From an uncultured Eubacteriales bacterium (GTDB lineage Bacteria > Bacillota > Sulfobacillia > UBA995 > UBA9673): DNA of 35,253 bases. Positions 1-8,831 of this stretch are shown here, in pieces. The stretch's first letter is position 1; each line of letters starts with the position of its first letter. Below the pieces are notes generated by a model that worked only from the letters and a program-made list of their open reading frames with translations, was not told where the DNA came from and searched no databases. The stretch spans positions 1 to 35,253 of the forward strand of contig CAJXZV010000012.1 of assembly GCA_913063835.1 (NCBI GenBank). The letters run 5' to 3'. The position numbers and the translations under genes are program-made.

Positions 1-223
1 CGACCCGGGCGGCCGACGTGGCGCGGCCCGGGCGCCGGAGGGCGCGTGGCCCAGGCCCGCGTGCGCCGCCCACGCAGACCCTGCCTGGGGATGTCCATGA
101 CCCTAGCGGTGTCGGGCACGGCGAATCGGGGTCAGCCCACGTGAGGTACACATCCAGTGCCTTTCTCGAGGGCGACAAGGGATGAACAGGAGGGAAGCGG
201 TCCGCTGATGGTGGACCGGCCGC

Positions 224-1402
224 TCAGCTCTCCCGCACGCGGTAGCGCCTGGACCGCGTCCTGCCCTCGGCCATGAGTTCTCCTTCATCCACCAGCGCCT
301 TGAGGTCCGACCGGGCCGCGGACGGGCCGACGCCGAAGTGCTCGGCGTATTCCCGGGTGGTCCAGACCTTTCCCTGCCGCGCGGCGGCCAGGGCTGCGGC
401 CCGCCGTCCTGCGGCGTCGAGCGGCGCCTCGGTCCGGGACGGGGACTCCGGGGGAGGCCACGGTCCGGCGTCTTCAGGGGAGGAGGCGGTGTCCCTTCCC
501 GGCCAGGGCGAGAGGGACTCGGCCACCCGCGACCCGGGGAAGGCCTCCAGTTGGGTCCCCTTCCGGGCGGCGGAAACCGAACGCCTGAGCGCGGCCGCCA
601 GCCAGCGGTAGGCCAGGTCCTGAGCCAGCCTGCCGGTTTCGGCGAAGCACCAGGTCACGCGGGGGAACTCGACCTGGAGCGCGGCCACGAGGTTCAAGAG
701 CCACCCCGGGCGGACCCGCTCGGCCACCTTCACGAGGTCGCTGAGTCTTCCCTCGACCACCAGCATGGCCCGCGGCAGGGCCGACAGCTCGGCCAGGACC
801 AGGGCCAGTTCTCCCGAGGTGAGCGAACCCGCGAGGTCCTCGACCGACTTCCTCTCAACCGCCGCCACGAGCCGACCGTCGTGGAAGACCCCGTAGTCCC
901 CCACCGGCAGTTCGCGCCGCTCGGTCCTGACCTGGTAGTCCGCGAACCTCCAGGCGTAGCGCTCGCGCTGGTCGACGGTGATGGTCACCGAACGCTCGAG
1001 CGCCCGGGCCTGGGGCACCCGGATTCCCGGCTTCGCTCCCCGCATCGACCGCCGGCTCCGCCAGAAGATGAGGGTCCGGCCGCGGCTCTGCGTCCAGACG
1101 AAAATCGACCGCCTCTGCCGGCGCCGTTTCAGGACCAGGTGCACGGCCTGCCCCTGGCGCCAGCAGGCCGACACCGGATGCTCTTCGTCAGGCCCGACCC
1201 CCTCAGGCCATCCGGCAAGCTCGTAGCAGAAAAGGTCGCGCGGTCCGGGCCAGGTGCCCGTCGTTGCCAGGCACAGCGGCCGCTCCCCGGCCACGGGAAG
1301 CAGAAGGAGGACCGGGAGCCGGCTCCGGGGGTTGGGGTTGCGCCCTATCCAGAAGGTGCCGGCCGGGGTGCCGGCGGGTGGGTCGCGCTGAGCTCTGCTC
1401 AT
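224..1402 (-). CDS. ERCC4-domain nuclease with C-terminal winged helix
   Basis: Probable DNA nuclease of the XPF/ERCC4 fold. With the ATG at 1402 as start the protein is about 392 residues. An N-terminal region (about 17-125) resembles the domain that precedes ERCC4 in bacterial homologues. The nuclease core follows: VDQRE near 143, GDY near 168 and the catalytic ERKSVED near 183-189, which fits the family ERKx3D motif exactly. The last 55 or so residues look like a winged-helix DNA-binding domain (TTREYAEHFGVGPSAARSDL). No helicase domain is present, unlike archaeal Hef or eukaryotic XPF. The frame stays open to an ATG at 1507, but that extension is low-complexity and would overlap the divergent promoter region, so 1402 is preferred without a clear ribosome site. 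It is divergent from the TIM-barrel gene. Substrate is unknown; a role in repair or defence is inference. Confidence 0.8.
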   Translation of the reverse strand: MSRAQRDPPAGTPAGTFWIGRNPNPRSRLPVLLLLPVAGERPLCLATTGTWPGPRDLFCYELAGWPEGVGPDEEHPVSACWRQGQAVHLVLKRRRQRRSIFVWTQSRGRTLIFWRSRRSMRGAKPGIRVPQARALERSVTITVDQRERYAWRFADYQVRTERRELPVGDYGVFHDGRLVAAVERKSVEDLAGSLTSGELALVLAELSALPRAMLVVEGRLSDLVKVAERVRPGWLLNLVAALQVEFPRVTWCFAETGRLAQDLAYRWLAAALRRSVSAARKGTQLEAFPGSRVAESLSPWPGRDTASSPEDAGPWPPPESPSRTEAPLDAAGRRAAALAAARQGKVWTTREYAEHFGVGPSAARSDLKALVDEGELMAEGRTRSRRYRVRES

Positions 1403-1545
1403 GAGCCACGGTGTTCTTGTGACCCGGGTCGAATCCCTCCCGGTGGGGGACGTTCCCGGCGGTGCGGGGTCCCGAGCGAAGGAGACCCGGCCGGGCAGGA
1501 AAGGCACCTATCATGGCAAGAAGTCGGCAGGCGGGAGGAGAGCAA

Positions 1546-2514
1546 GTGAGCGCCTATCTCTACATCCCCATCACCGGACGGCTCATCCGGCCGGCCCGGC
1601 CGGGTGAGCCCTGCCGGAACCCCTTCGGGGAGAGCCTGGACCGCGACTGGCAGGGAGCCGAGCTGGGCTACTTCGAGTCGCTGACTGCGGCCCGGGAGGC
1701 CGCCACTGAGGTCCTGCGCCGGGGCTGGGACCTCGGCGTGCACTGGCCGCTCGTGGCCGCCGAGCCCCAGCGGCACCGCTGGTTCGATCCCGACCCCGCC
1801 GTGAGGGAGCGGGCGCTGCAGGAGACGGGCCGGGCCTGCGCCCTGGCCGCCGGCCTCGGGGCGAGCTATATCCTCTTCCACTTCCCCTGGCCGGTCCTGC
1901 TCGAGGAGGGCCTCGACTATTGCGCCCTGGGCTGGGGTTTCCTGGTCCCCGGCGTTCCCGGCTCGGCCTGGACCCGGGACCAGGCCCTGGCCTGGGCGGA
2001 GGTGTGTCTCGACCGGCTAGAAGAGGCGGGCCGGGAGGCGGGACTGGAGGTGGTCCTGGAGATTGACGAGTCCGGCCGGCTCCTCGTCCGGGGCCCGGCG
2101 GAGCGGGACGCGCTGACCGGTCTGCTGGAGGGCCGCGAAGGGCTGTCGGTGTGCCTCGATACGGGCCGCCTGGCCCTCATTGCCCGCACGCACGGTCTTG
2201 ACTGCCTGGAGCTGGCCCGCCGCTGGTATCCCCTGACCACCCATCTCCACCTTCACGCCGCCAACTCGAAGCGGCGGGTGAACCACGTTCCGGTCCTGCC
2301 GTCCCAGAGCCCGGATGAGGGCTGGGCCCCGTCGGTCGAGATGGCCCGGGAGCTCCTGGCCCGGCCACCAGGACCGGATGCCTCCGGGCGGGGGCTCCGT
2401 ATAGTCCTCGAGCACGACCCGGGCAAGGTGACACCCGGCGAGCTGGAGGAGTGCCACCGGTGGGTGAGGGACCTCGCCCGGACGCTGCCGCCACCAGGAG
2501 CAGGCCGGCGGTAG
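1546..2514 (+). CDS. Sugar phosphate isomerase/epimerase-like TIM barrel protein
   Basis: About 322 residues of the xylose-isomerase-like/AP-endonuclease-2 TIM-barrel superfamily. Candidate metal ligands lie at strand ends in the usual order: YILFHFPW, VVLEIDE, CLDTGR, HLHLHAAN and IVLEHDP. Substrate cannot be told; members include sugar isomerases, epimerases and endonuclease IV. The GTG at 1546 is chosen because GGGAGG at 1533-1538 lies 7 bases before it; the upstream in-frame ATG codons (1462, 1513) have no comparable site. TATCAT at 1509-1514 could be a -10 element, which would also put the transcript start downstream of those ATGs, but no -35 is evident. The C-terminus (TLPPPGAGRR) stops within ten bases of the truncated transposase end, so the original tail may have been changed by that rearrangement. 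Confidence 0.75.
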   Translation: MSAYLYIPITGRLIRPARPGEPCRNPFGESLDRDWQGAELGYFESLTAAREAATEVLRRGWDLGVHWPLVAAEPQRHRWFDPDPAVRERALQETGRACALAAGLGASYILFHFPWPVLLEEGLDYCALGWGFLVPGVPGSAWTRDQALAWAEVCLDRLEEAGREAGLEVVLEIDESGRLLVRGPAERDALTGLLEGREGLSVCLDTGRLALIARTHGLDCLELARRWYPLTTHLHLHAANSKRRVNHVPVLPSQSPDEGWAPSVEMARELLARPPGPDASGRGLRIVLEHDPGKVTPGELEECHRWVRDLARTLPPPGAGRR

Positions 2515-2519
2515 GGTCG

Positions 2520-3860
2520 GTGCCTTCCTTGATGTTGCCGAAGACGGGTTCCACCGAGGTCTGCCGGAGCTTGTAGCGGGCCCGCCCGCGTTTGGTCCGG
2601 AGCTTACGCCGCATCAGATACTTCCGGGAGGCGTTCTTCGGTATCCGTCCCCGCGGCGACTTCGTCTTCCGCCACTCGGTGTGCTTGACCCGGTCCGGTG
2701 GGATGAAGGCCTTGATGCCTTTGTCTTGGAGGGCCTTCAGGTTGGCTCCACTCCAGTAGCCGGCGTCGGCGGACAGTTCCTCGGGGTATCTGCCGGTATT
2801 GATTTCGACCTGCTCGACCATCCCCACAAGATGAGGTCTGTCGGCCGCCTGGCTGGTCAGGTCGGCCGCGACGATGATGTGGGTGTCGGCGTCGACGGCG
2901 GCCTGGACGCCCGAGCCCCGGATGAAGGCCTTGTCCGAGTCGAGCATGGTCCGCGAGTCGGGGTCGGTGAAGTTGATCTGGTCCTTGTCCCTGGGCTTGA
3001 CCTGCTTCTTGCCCTTGCCGCGTCCGGGAGCTTGACCCTTGGCTTCCTCAGGAGGCTCGGGGAAGTCCAATCGAGTCTGGTTCTCGGGTACGGCCGACTC
3101 CTTCCGCCTCCGGGGCCTGAAAGCCGGGGCCTCGGTCTGCTCTTGCTTCTCCGCGGCCTCGGCCCTTCTTCCGCTCCTCGAGCTTGTCCATGAACTTTTG
3201 GATGAACTTCCGGCGCTTCTCCGCGTCGGCCAGCTCCGGTGGGAGCGACCAGCCGTTCCCGTCGCCGTAGAGCTCGTCCTCGGCCCGGTCGTTGGCCTCG
3301 ACCTCTTCCAGCCAGCGCTCGATGTCTTCCCGCAGGCGTTCCTCTTCCTCTTCCATGCAGCCGTAGCTCATGGTGCGGTGCTTGGAGGCGTTGGCCTTCA
3401 CCTTGGTCCCGTCCACAGCCACGTGGCCGAGCTTCACCAGTCCCATTGCGGCCGCCGCCTGGACCGTCTGATTGAAGAGGTCGCCCAGGGCCTTGTGGTG
3501 ACGACGCCTGAAATCGGACAGGGTCCAGTGGTCGGGCTGCTGGTCGCCGGCCACGACCCGGAACCCCAGGTTCTCCTTGATGGCCTGCTCGAGCTTGCGG
3601 GAGGAGCGGATGCCCACCGTGTGGCCGTACAGCCACACCCCGACCATCATGCGGGGGTGATACGGAGGCTGCCCGCGCCTCTCCGGGTAGTCCGCGTAGA
3701 ACTCCGACAGGTCCAGGCCCGCCACGAAGTCCCGGACGAAGTACGCCGGATGCTCCGGGGGCGGCACGTCATCCAGACTCGGAGGAAACGCCATGATCTG
3801 AGGGGGTTGATACTCTCTGACCTTCTTGTTGGTCATACCCTCAGATTCACGACTGGCCAC
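2520..3860 (-). pseudogene. Decayed IS1182-type transposase, frameshifted and C-terminally truncated
   Basis: Leftward remnant of a DDE transposase resembling the IS1182 group. The N-terminal half (start 3860 or the ATG at 3836, MTNKKVREYQPPQ) carries the typical run with LDLSEFY, HPRMMVGVWLYG, LSDFRRRH and HVAVDGTKVKANASKH, the last including the first catalytic Asp. The second half reads NFTDPDSRTM, LSADAGYWSG (second Asp region) and SVEPVFGNIKE (Glu region). The halves lie in different frames: removing one base from the G run (C run 3163-3165 on the plus strand) joins KK to AEAAEKQEQTE and continues into ENQTRLDFPEPPEE. After IKE the similarity stops at about 2520, where the TIM-barrel gene ends, so roughly the last 30-40 residues and that terminal repeat are missing. 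It is not expected to be active. Inverted repeats could not be identified. Confidence 0.85.
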
Positions 3861-3911
3861 ACGAGTCCTGTACGTTTCTCACACAAGCTGCTAGCGGAGC
3901 CCGGACACAGG

Positions 3912-3941
3912 GAATAGCCCCCTGCCCCAGGGGATAGAAGG
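3912..3941 (+). promoter_or_regulatory. Candidate sigma-F-like promoter of spoIVB
   Basis: GAATA (3912-3916), a 15-base spacer, then GGATAGAAGG (3932-3941). The B. subtilis sigma-F consensus is about GYWTA-N15-GGNNANANTR, so the -35 matches 4 of 5 and the -10 misses only the T. The site lies 57 bases before the spoIVB start and outside the transposase remnant. spoIVB is known to be read by sigma-F and sigma-G in the forespore of B. subtilis. Match found by eye only. Confidence 0.45.
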
Positions 3942-3997
3942 CCGCGGGGCCGGACAAGTTAGCAGGGCAGCATCACCCTTGGAGTGGTCCCTCCCCC

Positions 3998-5404
3998 ATG
4001 AGGATGAGGCACGACAGCCTCCGCCGGGCTGCAGGGATCGTCCTGGCCGCTCTCGTCGTCCTGGCCGCGTGGAGTCCCCCCTTCCGCAGCCTGGTGGACT
4101 GCCCCAGTGAACTGCGGCTCGTCGTCGGCGAGGAAGAGCGGGTGTACCTCCTGGGACTCCCGCTGTCCGCGGTCATAACGGGCGATGCGGACGGGGTGCT
4201 TCACATCAACGGCGAGGCCCCATCGGCCGGACGGTGGCTGGTGGACCTCGGTCGCCCGCTGGAGTTGAGTCCGCTGGCCGAGGGACGGTGCCGCCTCGAC
4301 CTCAGCCTCCTCGGAATCCTCCCTGTCAAGAGGATAACCGTCCAGGTCGTCCCCAGGGTGAGGGTCGTTCCCGGCGGGCAGTCCATCGGCATCGTGCTGA
4401 GGACGAAGGGGGTCGCCGTCGTGGGCCATGCTCCGGTCAAGACCCCCGACGAGGGCCCCGTGTATCCGGCCCGCGAAGCGGGGGTCCAAGTGGGGGACGT
4501 CATCCTCCGGGTTGACGGACAGGAGGTCAAGAGCAACGAGCACATCGTCTTCCTCGTCAACAGGTGCGCCCGGGAGGGCCGCCCGGTCCCTCTCGAACTC
4601 AGCCGGGACGGACGGACCGTCCGCCTGGAGGTGACCCCTCGCTACAGCGCAGAGGACGGCTTCTACCAGATAGGCCTGTACGTCCGGGACGGGGCGGCCG
4701 GCGTCGGGACCCTCACCTTCTATGACCCCGAGACACGCATCTTCATGGCCCTCGGCCACGTCATCACCGACGCGGCGACGAACCGTCCCCTGGAACTCGG
4801 TGACGGAAGGATCGTGAAGGCGTCGGTCGTGAGGGTGAGGCCGGGACGGCGGGGGGAGCCGGGCGAGAAGGAGGGGACCTTCGTCGACGGCGAGGACGTC
4901 ATCGGCGTCATCACGGGCAACACCGACTACGGCATCGTCGGCCGGTTGACCGTAGGGCCGCTGCCCGGCGGGGGGCGGGCGGTGCCGGTGGCCCTTGCCC
5001 GCGAGGTCCGGACCGGACCGGCGGAGATCCTGACCGTCGTTGACGGCCACACCGTCGAGAGGTTCCAGGTGGAGATAACCGACGTGCAGGCCCTGCAGAC
5101 GCGGCCAGGTCCCAAGGGCATCACCGTCCGCATCACCGACCCGCGGCTCATCCGGGAGACGGGAGGCATCGTGCAGGGGATGAGCGGCAGCCCCATTCTT
5201 CAGGACGGGCGGCTCGTCGGGGCGGTCACGCACGTCTTCATCAACGACCCCACCCGCGGCTACGGTGTGTTCGCGGAGTGGATGGTGCGGGAGGCCGGAC
5301 TCCTGCCGGCCTCCTCCGGAGTGCGAGACGGGAGCCAGCCGGCCCTCTCTTGCTCGGTCGGCGTGACCGGCCTGATGAAGGGCGGATATTCTTGCCAATT
5401 ATAG
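3998..5404 (+). CDS. spoIVB: SpoIVB serine peptidase
   Basis: Forespore-secreted serine peptidase that signals across the intermembrane space to activate SpoIVFB and hence pro-sigma-K processing. The 468 residues show an N-terminal signal/anchor (about 10-27), a PDZ domain (about 130-210, with the AGVQVGDVILRVDG core) and the S55 peptidase domain. His254 (MALGHVITD), Asp381 (RITDPRL) and Ser396 (GMSGSPI) are each offset by 18 from the B. subtilis triad His236, Asp363 and Ser378, so the active site looks intact. After the usual end near EWMVREAG there are about 35 extra residues without recognisable domain. The ATG at 3998 lacks a strong ribosome site; 4004 is an alternative. spo0A follows, as in most endospore formers, whereas recN, often upstream, is absent here and replaced by the transposase remnant. 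Confidence 0.95.
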   Translation: MRMRHDSLRRAAGIVLAALVVLAAWSPPFRSLVDCPSELRLVVGEEERVYLLGLPLSAVITGDADGVLHINGEAPSAGRWLVDLGRPLELSPLAEGRCRLDLSLLGILPVKRITVQVVPRVRVVPGGQSIGIVLRTKGVAVVGHAPVKTPDEGPVYPAREAGVQVGDVILRVDGQEVKSNEHIVFLVNRCAREGRPVPLELSRDGRTVRLEVTPRYSAEDGFYQIGLYVRDGAAGVGTLTFYDPETRIFMALGHVITDAATNRPLELGDGRIVKASVVRVRPGRRGEPGEKEGTFVDGEDVIGVITGNTDYGIVGRLTVGPLPGGGRAVPVALAREVRTGPAEILTVVDGHTVERFQVEITDVQALQTRPGPKGITVRITDPRLIRETGGIVQGMSGSPILQDGRLVGAVTHVFINDPTRGYGVFAEWMVREAGLLPASSGVRDGSQPALSCSVGVTGLMKGGYSCQL

Positions 5405-5430
5405 AAGGAAACGTCTTGCAGGGCGAGAAC
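5404..5430 (+). promoter_or_regulatory. Candidate sigma-H-like promoter of spo0A
   Basis: AGGAAAC (5406-5412), 11 bases, then CGAGAAC (5424-5430), compared with the sigma-H consensus RNAGGAWWW-N11-12-RNNGAAT. It begins at the last base of the spoIVB stop codon and would give a leader of about 50 bases. B. subtilis spo0A has a sigma-H promoter at this place. The -10 ends in C rather than T, the same departure as in the candidate before spoIIAA. Confidence 0.45.
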
Positions 5431-5488
5431 AAGCGGGGTGTGGGGGAGGGACGGACAGAAGGGCGAACAGAGAGGAGGGATGTGAACC

Positions 5489-6256
5489 GTGTCGAGTGCC
5501 GTGAAGGTGGTCCTGGCGGATGACAACAAGGAGTTCTGCGCACTGTTCCGAGACTACCTGGCCGGGTACGACGACATCGACCTTGTCGGGGTGGCCCATG
5601 ACGGCAACGAGGTCCTGGAAATGGTCGCAGAGGTCAAGCCTGACGTCCTTGTGCTGGACATCATCATGCCCCATCTCGACGGCATCGGGGTTCTCGAGAG
5701 ACTCGTCAGGGATGAGGCGGGTCGCCCACGGGTGATCATGCTCACCGCCTTCGGCCACGAGTCCGTCACCCAGCGGGTCGTCAGTCTCGGAGCCGACTAC
5801 TACGTCCTGAAGCCTTTCAGCCTCGATGTTCTGGCCGACCGTATCCGCCAGCTGTCGCACTCCACCAAACCCCTCACCCACCCCCCCAGCAGGGCGCGCA
5901 ACCTGGAGGTCGAGGTCACCAACCTCATCCATGAGGTGGGTATCCCGGCCCATATCAAGGGCTACTTCTATCTGCGAGACGCCATAATGATGGTCGTGAA
6001 CAACGTCGACTACCTGGGGGCCATCACCAAGGAGCTCTACCCGGCCGTGGCCGCCAAGTACGACACGACTCCCAGCAGGGTGGAGCGGGCCATCAGACAC
6101 GCCATCGAGGTGGCTTGGAACAGAGGGAACCTTGACGCCATTACAAGGCTCTTCGGATACACGGTGAGCCATGACCGTGGCAAACCGACGAATTCTGAGT
6201 TCATCGCCATGATTGCCGACAAACTGCGGCTCGAGATGAGAATGGCGGGCACCTGA
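5489..6256 (+). CDS. spo0A: Sporulation master response regulator Spo0A
   Basis: Phosphorelay-controlled transcription factor that commits the cell to sporulation. The 255 residues comprise a receiver domain (1-120) with the acidic pocket Asp11/Asp12, phosphoacceptor Asp57 ([11 protein letters not shown]), Thr86 and Lys108, a short linker, and the Spo0A-specific DNA-binding domain (about 138-255). The recognition region [20 protein letters not shown] is nearly identical to that of known Spo0A proteins. The GTG start at 5489 follows a strong GAGGAGGGA site. The phosphorelay kinases and Spo0F/Spo0B are not in this window. TGTCGAG across the start codon is one base from a 0A box (TGTCGAA), but a single near match there is not convincing. 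Confidence 0.97.
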   Translation: MSSAVKVVLADDNKEFCALFRDYLAGYDDIDLVGVAHDGNEVLEMVAEVKPDVLVLDIIMPHLDGIGVLERLVRDEAGRPRVIMLTAFGHESVTQRVVSLGADYYVLKPFSLDVLADRIRQLSHSTKPLTHPPSRARNLEVEVTNLIHEVGIPAHIKGYFYLRDAIMMVVNNVDYLGAITKELYPAVAAKYDTTPSRVERAIRHAIEVAWNRGNLDAITRLFGYTVSHDRGKPTNSEFIAMIADKLRLEMRMAGT

Positions 6257-6314
6257 CGCACCCGACGCGCGAGGGGCGCGAGACTTTCCCGACCGAACAC
6301 GCCAAGGGCCGACA

Positions 6315-6353
6315 GGGCCGACCTGACCGCGGGCGACCGCGGCGGGTCGGCCC
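6315..6353 (+). terminator. Strong hairpin after spo0A, possible terminator
   Basis: GGGCCGACC (6315-6323) pairs perfectly with GGTCGGCCC (6345-6353). Inside, CCGCGG (6327-6332) pairs with CCGCGG (6337-6342) around a GCGA loop, a GNRA-type tetraloop. No T run follows, so this may be a U-independent terminator, an mRNA 3'-end stabiliser or a regulatory leader of the next gene. It lies between spo0A and the first dehydrogenase gene. Confidence 0.5.
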
Positions 6354-6383
6354 GCGGCCTGTACAGCTCCCGGAGGAATCATC

Positions 6384-7580
6384 TTGTCGGGCCGCGAATA
6401 TACTCAGTTGGCCCAAGTCGGGGCAGACATGACTTCGGTGTCACACAGACCTCAGGAGGTGGCGCGGCTCGTATCGCACATGGGTATCTTCGACAAGATG
6501 GCCGAGCAAGGGCACGAGCAGGTGCTTTTCTGCTACGACCGGGTCTCGAGGTTGAGAAGCATCATCGCCATCCACGACACCAGCCTGGGCCCGGCCCTCG
6601 GCGGAACGAGGATGTGGCCTTACAAGAGCGAGGAGGAAGCGTTGGACGACGTCCTTCGGCTTTCTCGGGGTATGACCTACAAGGCAGGCGCCGCCGGATG
6701 CAACTTCGGCGGCGGTAAGTGTGTCATATGGGGGGATCCGGCCAAGGACAAGAGCGAGCTCCTCTTCAGGGCCTTAGGTCTCTTCGTGGAGTCCCTGGAC
6801 GGGCGGTTCATAACCGGCACCGACGTGGGCACCGTGGCCGATGATTTCGTCTGGGCCAGGGCCTGCACCTCTCACCTGGTCGCCCTGCCCGAAGAGCACG
6901 GCGGCAGCGGCGACTCGTCCATCACCACCGCCTTCGGCGTCTGGCACGGCCTGCGGGCCTGCGCGGAGGAGGTTTTCGGTTCGGTCTCTCTCAAGGGGCT
7001 CCGAGTGGCCGTGCAGGGGGTCGGCAAGGTGGGCTACCGCCTCTGCGGCTACCTGCAGGAGGAAGGCGCAGAGATCATCGCGGCCGACGTGTCGCGCGAG
7101 AACCTGGACCGCGCCAGGCGCGAGTACCGCCTGGAGGTCGTCCCTCCTGAAGAGATAGTGGGGGTTGAATGCGACATCTTCTCACCGAACGCCCTCGGGG
7201 GCGTCATCAACGACGAGACCCTGCCGAGGATTCGGGCCAAGATCGTCGCCGGGGCCGCGAACAACCAGCTCGACGAGGAGCGGCACGGTGACGAACTGCA
7301 TCGGAGAGGCATCCTCTACGCGCCGGACTACGTCATAAACGCCGGGGGACTCATCCAGGTCACGGAGGAGTTCCCGACCTTCAGCCGGGAGAGGGCCATG
7401 AGGCGGGCCATGGCCATCTACGACAGTCTCAAGCGCATCTTCGCCATCGCGAGGCGGGACGGCATTCCCACCTACCGGGCCGCCGACGTACTGGTGGAGG
7501 AGAGGCTCAAGGCGGCCTCCGGTTGGCGCCTGTACCTCCGGCGGCGGGGTGGCACGGCCGCCGGTCTCGAGAGGTCCTGA
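6384..7580 (+). CDS. Glu/Leu/Phe/Val dehydrogenase family protein (divergent paralogue)
   Basis: NAD(P)-dependent amino acid dehydrogenase of the leucine/phenylalanine/glutamate family, 398 residues. The family segments are all present: [17 protein letters not shown], the two lysines Lys100 (GMTYK) and Lys112 (GGGK), Asp147 (TDVGT) and a Rossmann fold with GVGKVG near 212-217. It differs from the downstream gene in an N-terminal extension of about 32 residues and in the segment after TDVGT, where [15 protein letters not shown] is replaced by [15 protein letters not shown]. Substrate specificity may therefore differ. The TTG start at 6384 is supported by GGAGGA six bases upstream; an internal ATG at 6429 is an alternative. 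Together the pair looks like a tandem duplication that has diverged strongly. Likely cytosolic, reversible deamination of an amino acid to a 2-oxoacid. Confidence 0.85.
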   Translation: MSGREYTQLAQVGADMTSVSHRPQEVARLVSHMGIFDKMAEQGHEQVLFCYDRVSRLRSIIAIHDTSLGPALGGTRMWPYKSEEEALDDVLRLSRGMTYKAGAAGCNFGGGKCVIWGDPAKDKSELLFRALGLFVESLDGRFITGTDVGTVADDFVWARACTSHLVALPEEHGGSGDSSITTAFGVWHGLRACAEEVFGSVSLKGLRVAVQGVGKVGYRLCGYLQEEGAEIIAADVSRENLDRARREYRLEVVPPEEIVGVECDIFSPNALGGVINDETLPRIRAKIVAGAANNQLDEERHGDELHRRGILYAPDYVINAGGLIQVTEEFPTFSRERAMRRAMAIYDSLKRIFAIARRDGIPTYRAADVLVEERLKAASGWRLYLRRRGGTAAGLERS

Positions 7581-7633
7581 GGGCGATGCCGGAGGGAAGC
7601 TCGGCACCAGAACCGGCAGGGGAGGACTCCACG

Positions 7634-8716
7634 ATGGAAGTCTTCAAGGAGATGGAGAACTACGGCTACGAGCAGGTGGTGTTCTGCCACAACGAGGCGG
7701 CGGGCCTCAGGGCCATCATCGCGATTCACGACACCACGCTGGGACCGGCCCTCGGCGGGCTCCGGATGTGGCCCTACAGCAGTGAGGACGAGGCCATCTT
7801 CGACGTCCTGCGCCTTGCCCGCGGGATGACCTACAAGGCTGCGGCGGCAGGCCTGAACCTTGGCGGCGGCAAGGCCGTCATCATCGGCGACCCGCGGCGC
7901 GACAAGTCGGAGGCCCTCTTCCGGGCCTTCGGGCGCTTCGTCCAGTCCTTGGGAGGAAGGTACATCACCGCCGAGGACGTCGGGACGAGCGTGGAGGACA
8001 TGGACTACATCCACATGGAGACCGACTATGTCACCGGTGTCTCCACGGCCTACGGGTCCAGCGGTGACCCCTCGCCGGCCACCGCCTTCGGCGTATGGCA
8101 GGGGATGAAGGCCTGCGCCAAGGTCGCCCTGGGCACCGGGAGCCTCTCGGGTCTGACCATAGCCCTCCAGGGGCTCGGGCACGTGGGCTTCAACCTCGCC
8201 CGGCACCTGCACGACGAGGGGGCCAGGCTCATCGTCACGGACATAAACGAGGAGGCCGTCGAGCGGGCCAAGGCGGAGTTCGGGGCCGAGGCGGTGGAGC
8301 CCGATGACATCTATGACGTGGAGTGCGACATCTTCTCTCCGAACGCGCTGGGGGCCGTTCTCAACCCGGAGACCGTGCCGCGGCTCAAGTGCCGTGTGGT
8401 GGCGGGGGCGGCCAACAACCAGCTCCTCAGCGACTCGGACGGAGACGCCCTGCATGAGCGGGGCATCCTCTACGCGCCGGACTACGTCATAAACGCCGGC
8501 GGGCTGATCAATGTCGCCGACGAACTCCAGGGCTACAACCGGGACCGGGCCTTCAAGAAGATCGCGGGCATCCATGAGACCATCCTGAAGGTCATCGGCA
8601 TCGCCGAGCGGGACGGGGTGCCCACCTACCGCGCCGCGGACCGGTTGGCCGAGGAGCGGATAGCCCTCATCGGGGAGCAGAGGAGGTTCCATCTGCCCTC
8701 CAGGCCGACCGTCTAG
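7634..8716 (+). CDS. bcd: Leucine dehydrogenase
   Basis: NAD-dependent oxidative deamination of leucine, valine and isoleucine to branched-chain 2-oxoacids. The 360-residue product starts [14 protein letters not shown], as Bacillus leucine dehydrogenases do, and with this start the catalytic residues fall at Lys68, Lys80 and Asp115, the numbering of the Bacillus enzyme. The segment [23 protein letters not shown] is canonical. The Rossmann motif GLGHVG is near 180-185. The start at 7634 is supported by GGGGAGGA 8 bases upstream; an ATG at 7586 is possible but adds a non-conserved leader. It follows the paralogue by about 50 bases and precedes the 2-oxoacid:ferredoxin oxidoreductase genes, which would take its product to acyl-CoA. 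Confidence 0.93.
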   Translation: MEVFKEMENYGYEQVVFCHNEAAGLRAIIAIHDTTLGPALGGLRMWPYSSEDEAIFDVLRLARGMTYKAAAAGLNLGGGKAVIIGDPRRDKSEALFRAFGRFVQSLGGRYITAEDVGTSVEDMDYIHMETDYVTGVSTAYGSSGDPSPATAFGVWQGMKACAKVALGTGSLSGLTIALQGLGHVGFNLARHLHDEGARLIVTDINEEAVERAKAEFGAEAVEPDDIYDVECDIFSPNALGAVLNPETVPRLKCRVVAGAANNQLLSDSDGDALHERGILYAPDYVINAGGLINVADELQGYNRDRAFKKIAGIHETILKVIGIAERDGVPTYRAADRLAEERIALIGEQRRFHLPSRPTV

Positions 8717-8831
8717 TCCGCGCTCCGGGTCTCCGGAACTGCGGGATGTCTTCCGGCCCGCGGCTCCGCCCGTGTCACGGGAGGGCCGTCCTTCTCCAGG
8801 GCGGCGCCTCCGGTTCGGAAGGGGGACGGAT

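Noticed and set aside
1-223. Possible 3' end of a gene at the left edge
   Set aside because: No frame there shows recognisable protein similarity, and all are short; nothing else was seen in this stretch.
1418-1448. GGTCGAATCC resembling a tRNA T-arm in the divergent gap
   Set aside because: The loop is one base short, and no acceptor, anticodon or D-arm pairing is found around it.
3155-3175. Programmed frameshifting to make a full transposase
   Set aside because: The junction is a short G run without a typical slippery heptamer, and the gene is also truncated at its end, so decay is the simpler reading.
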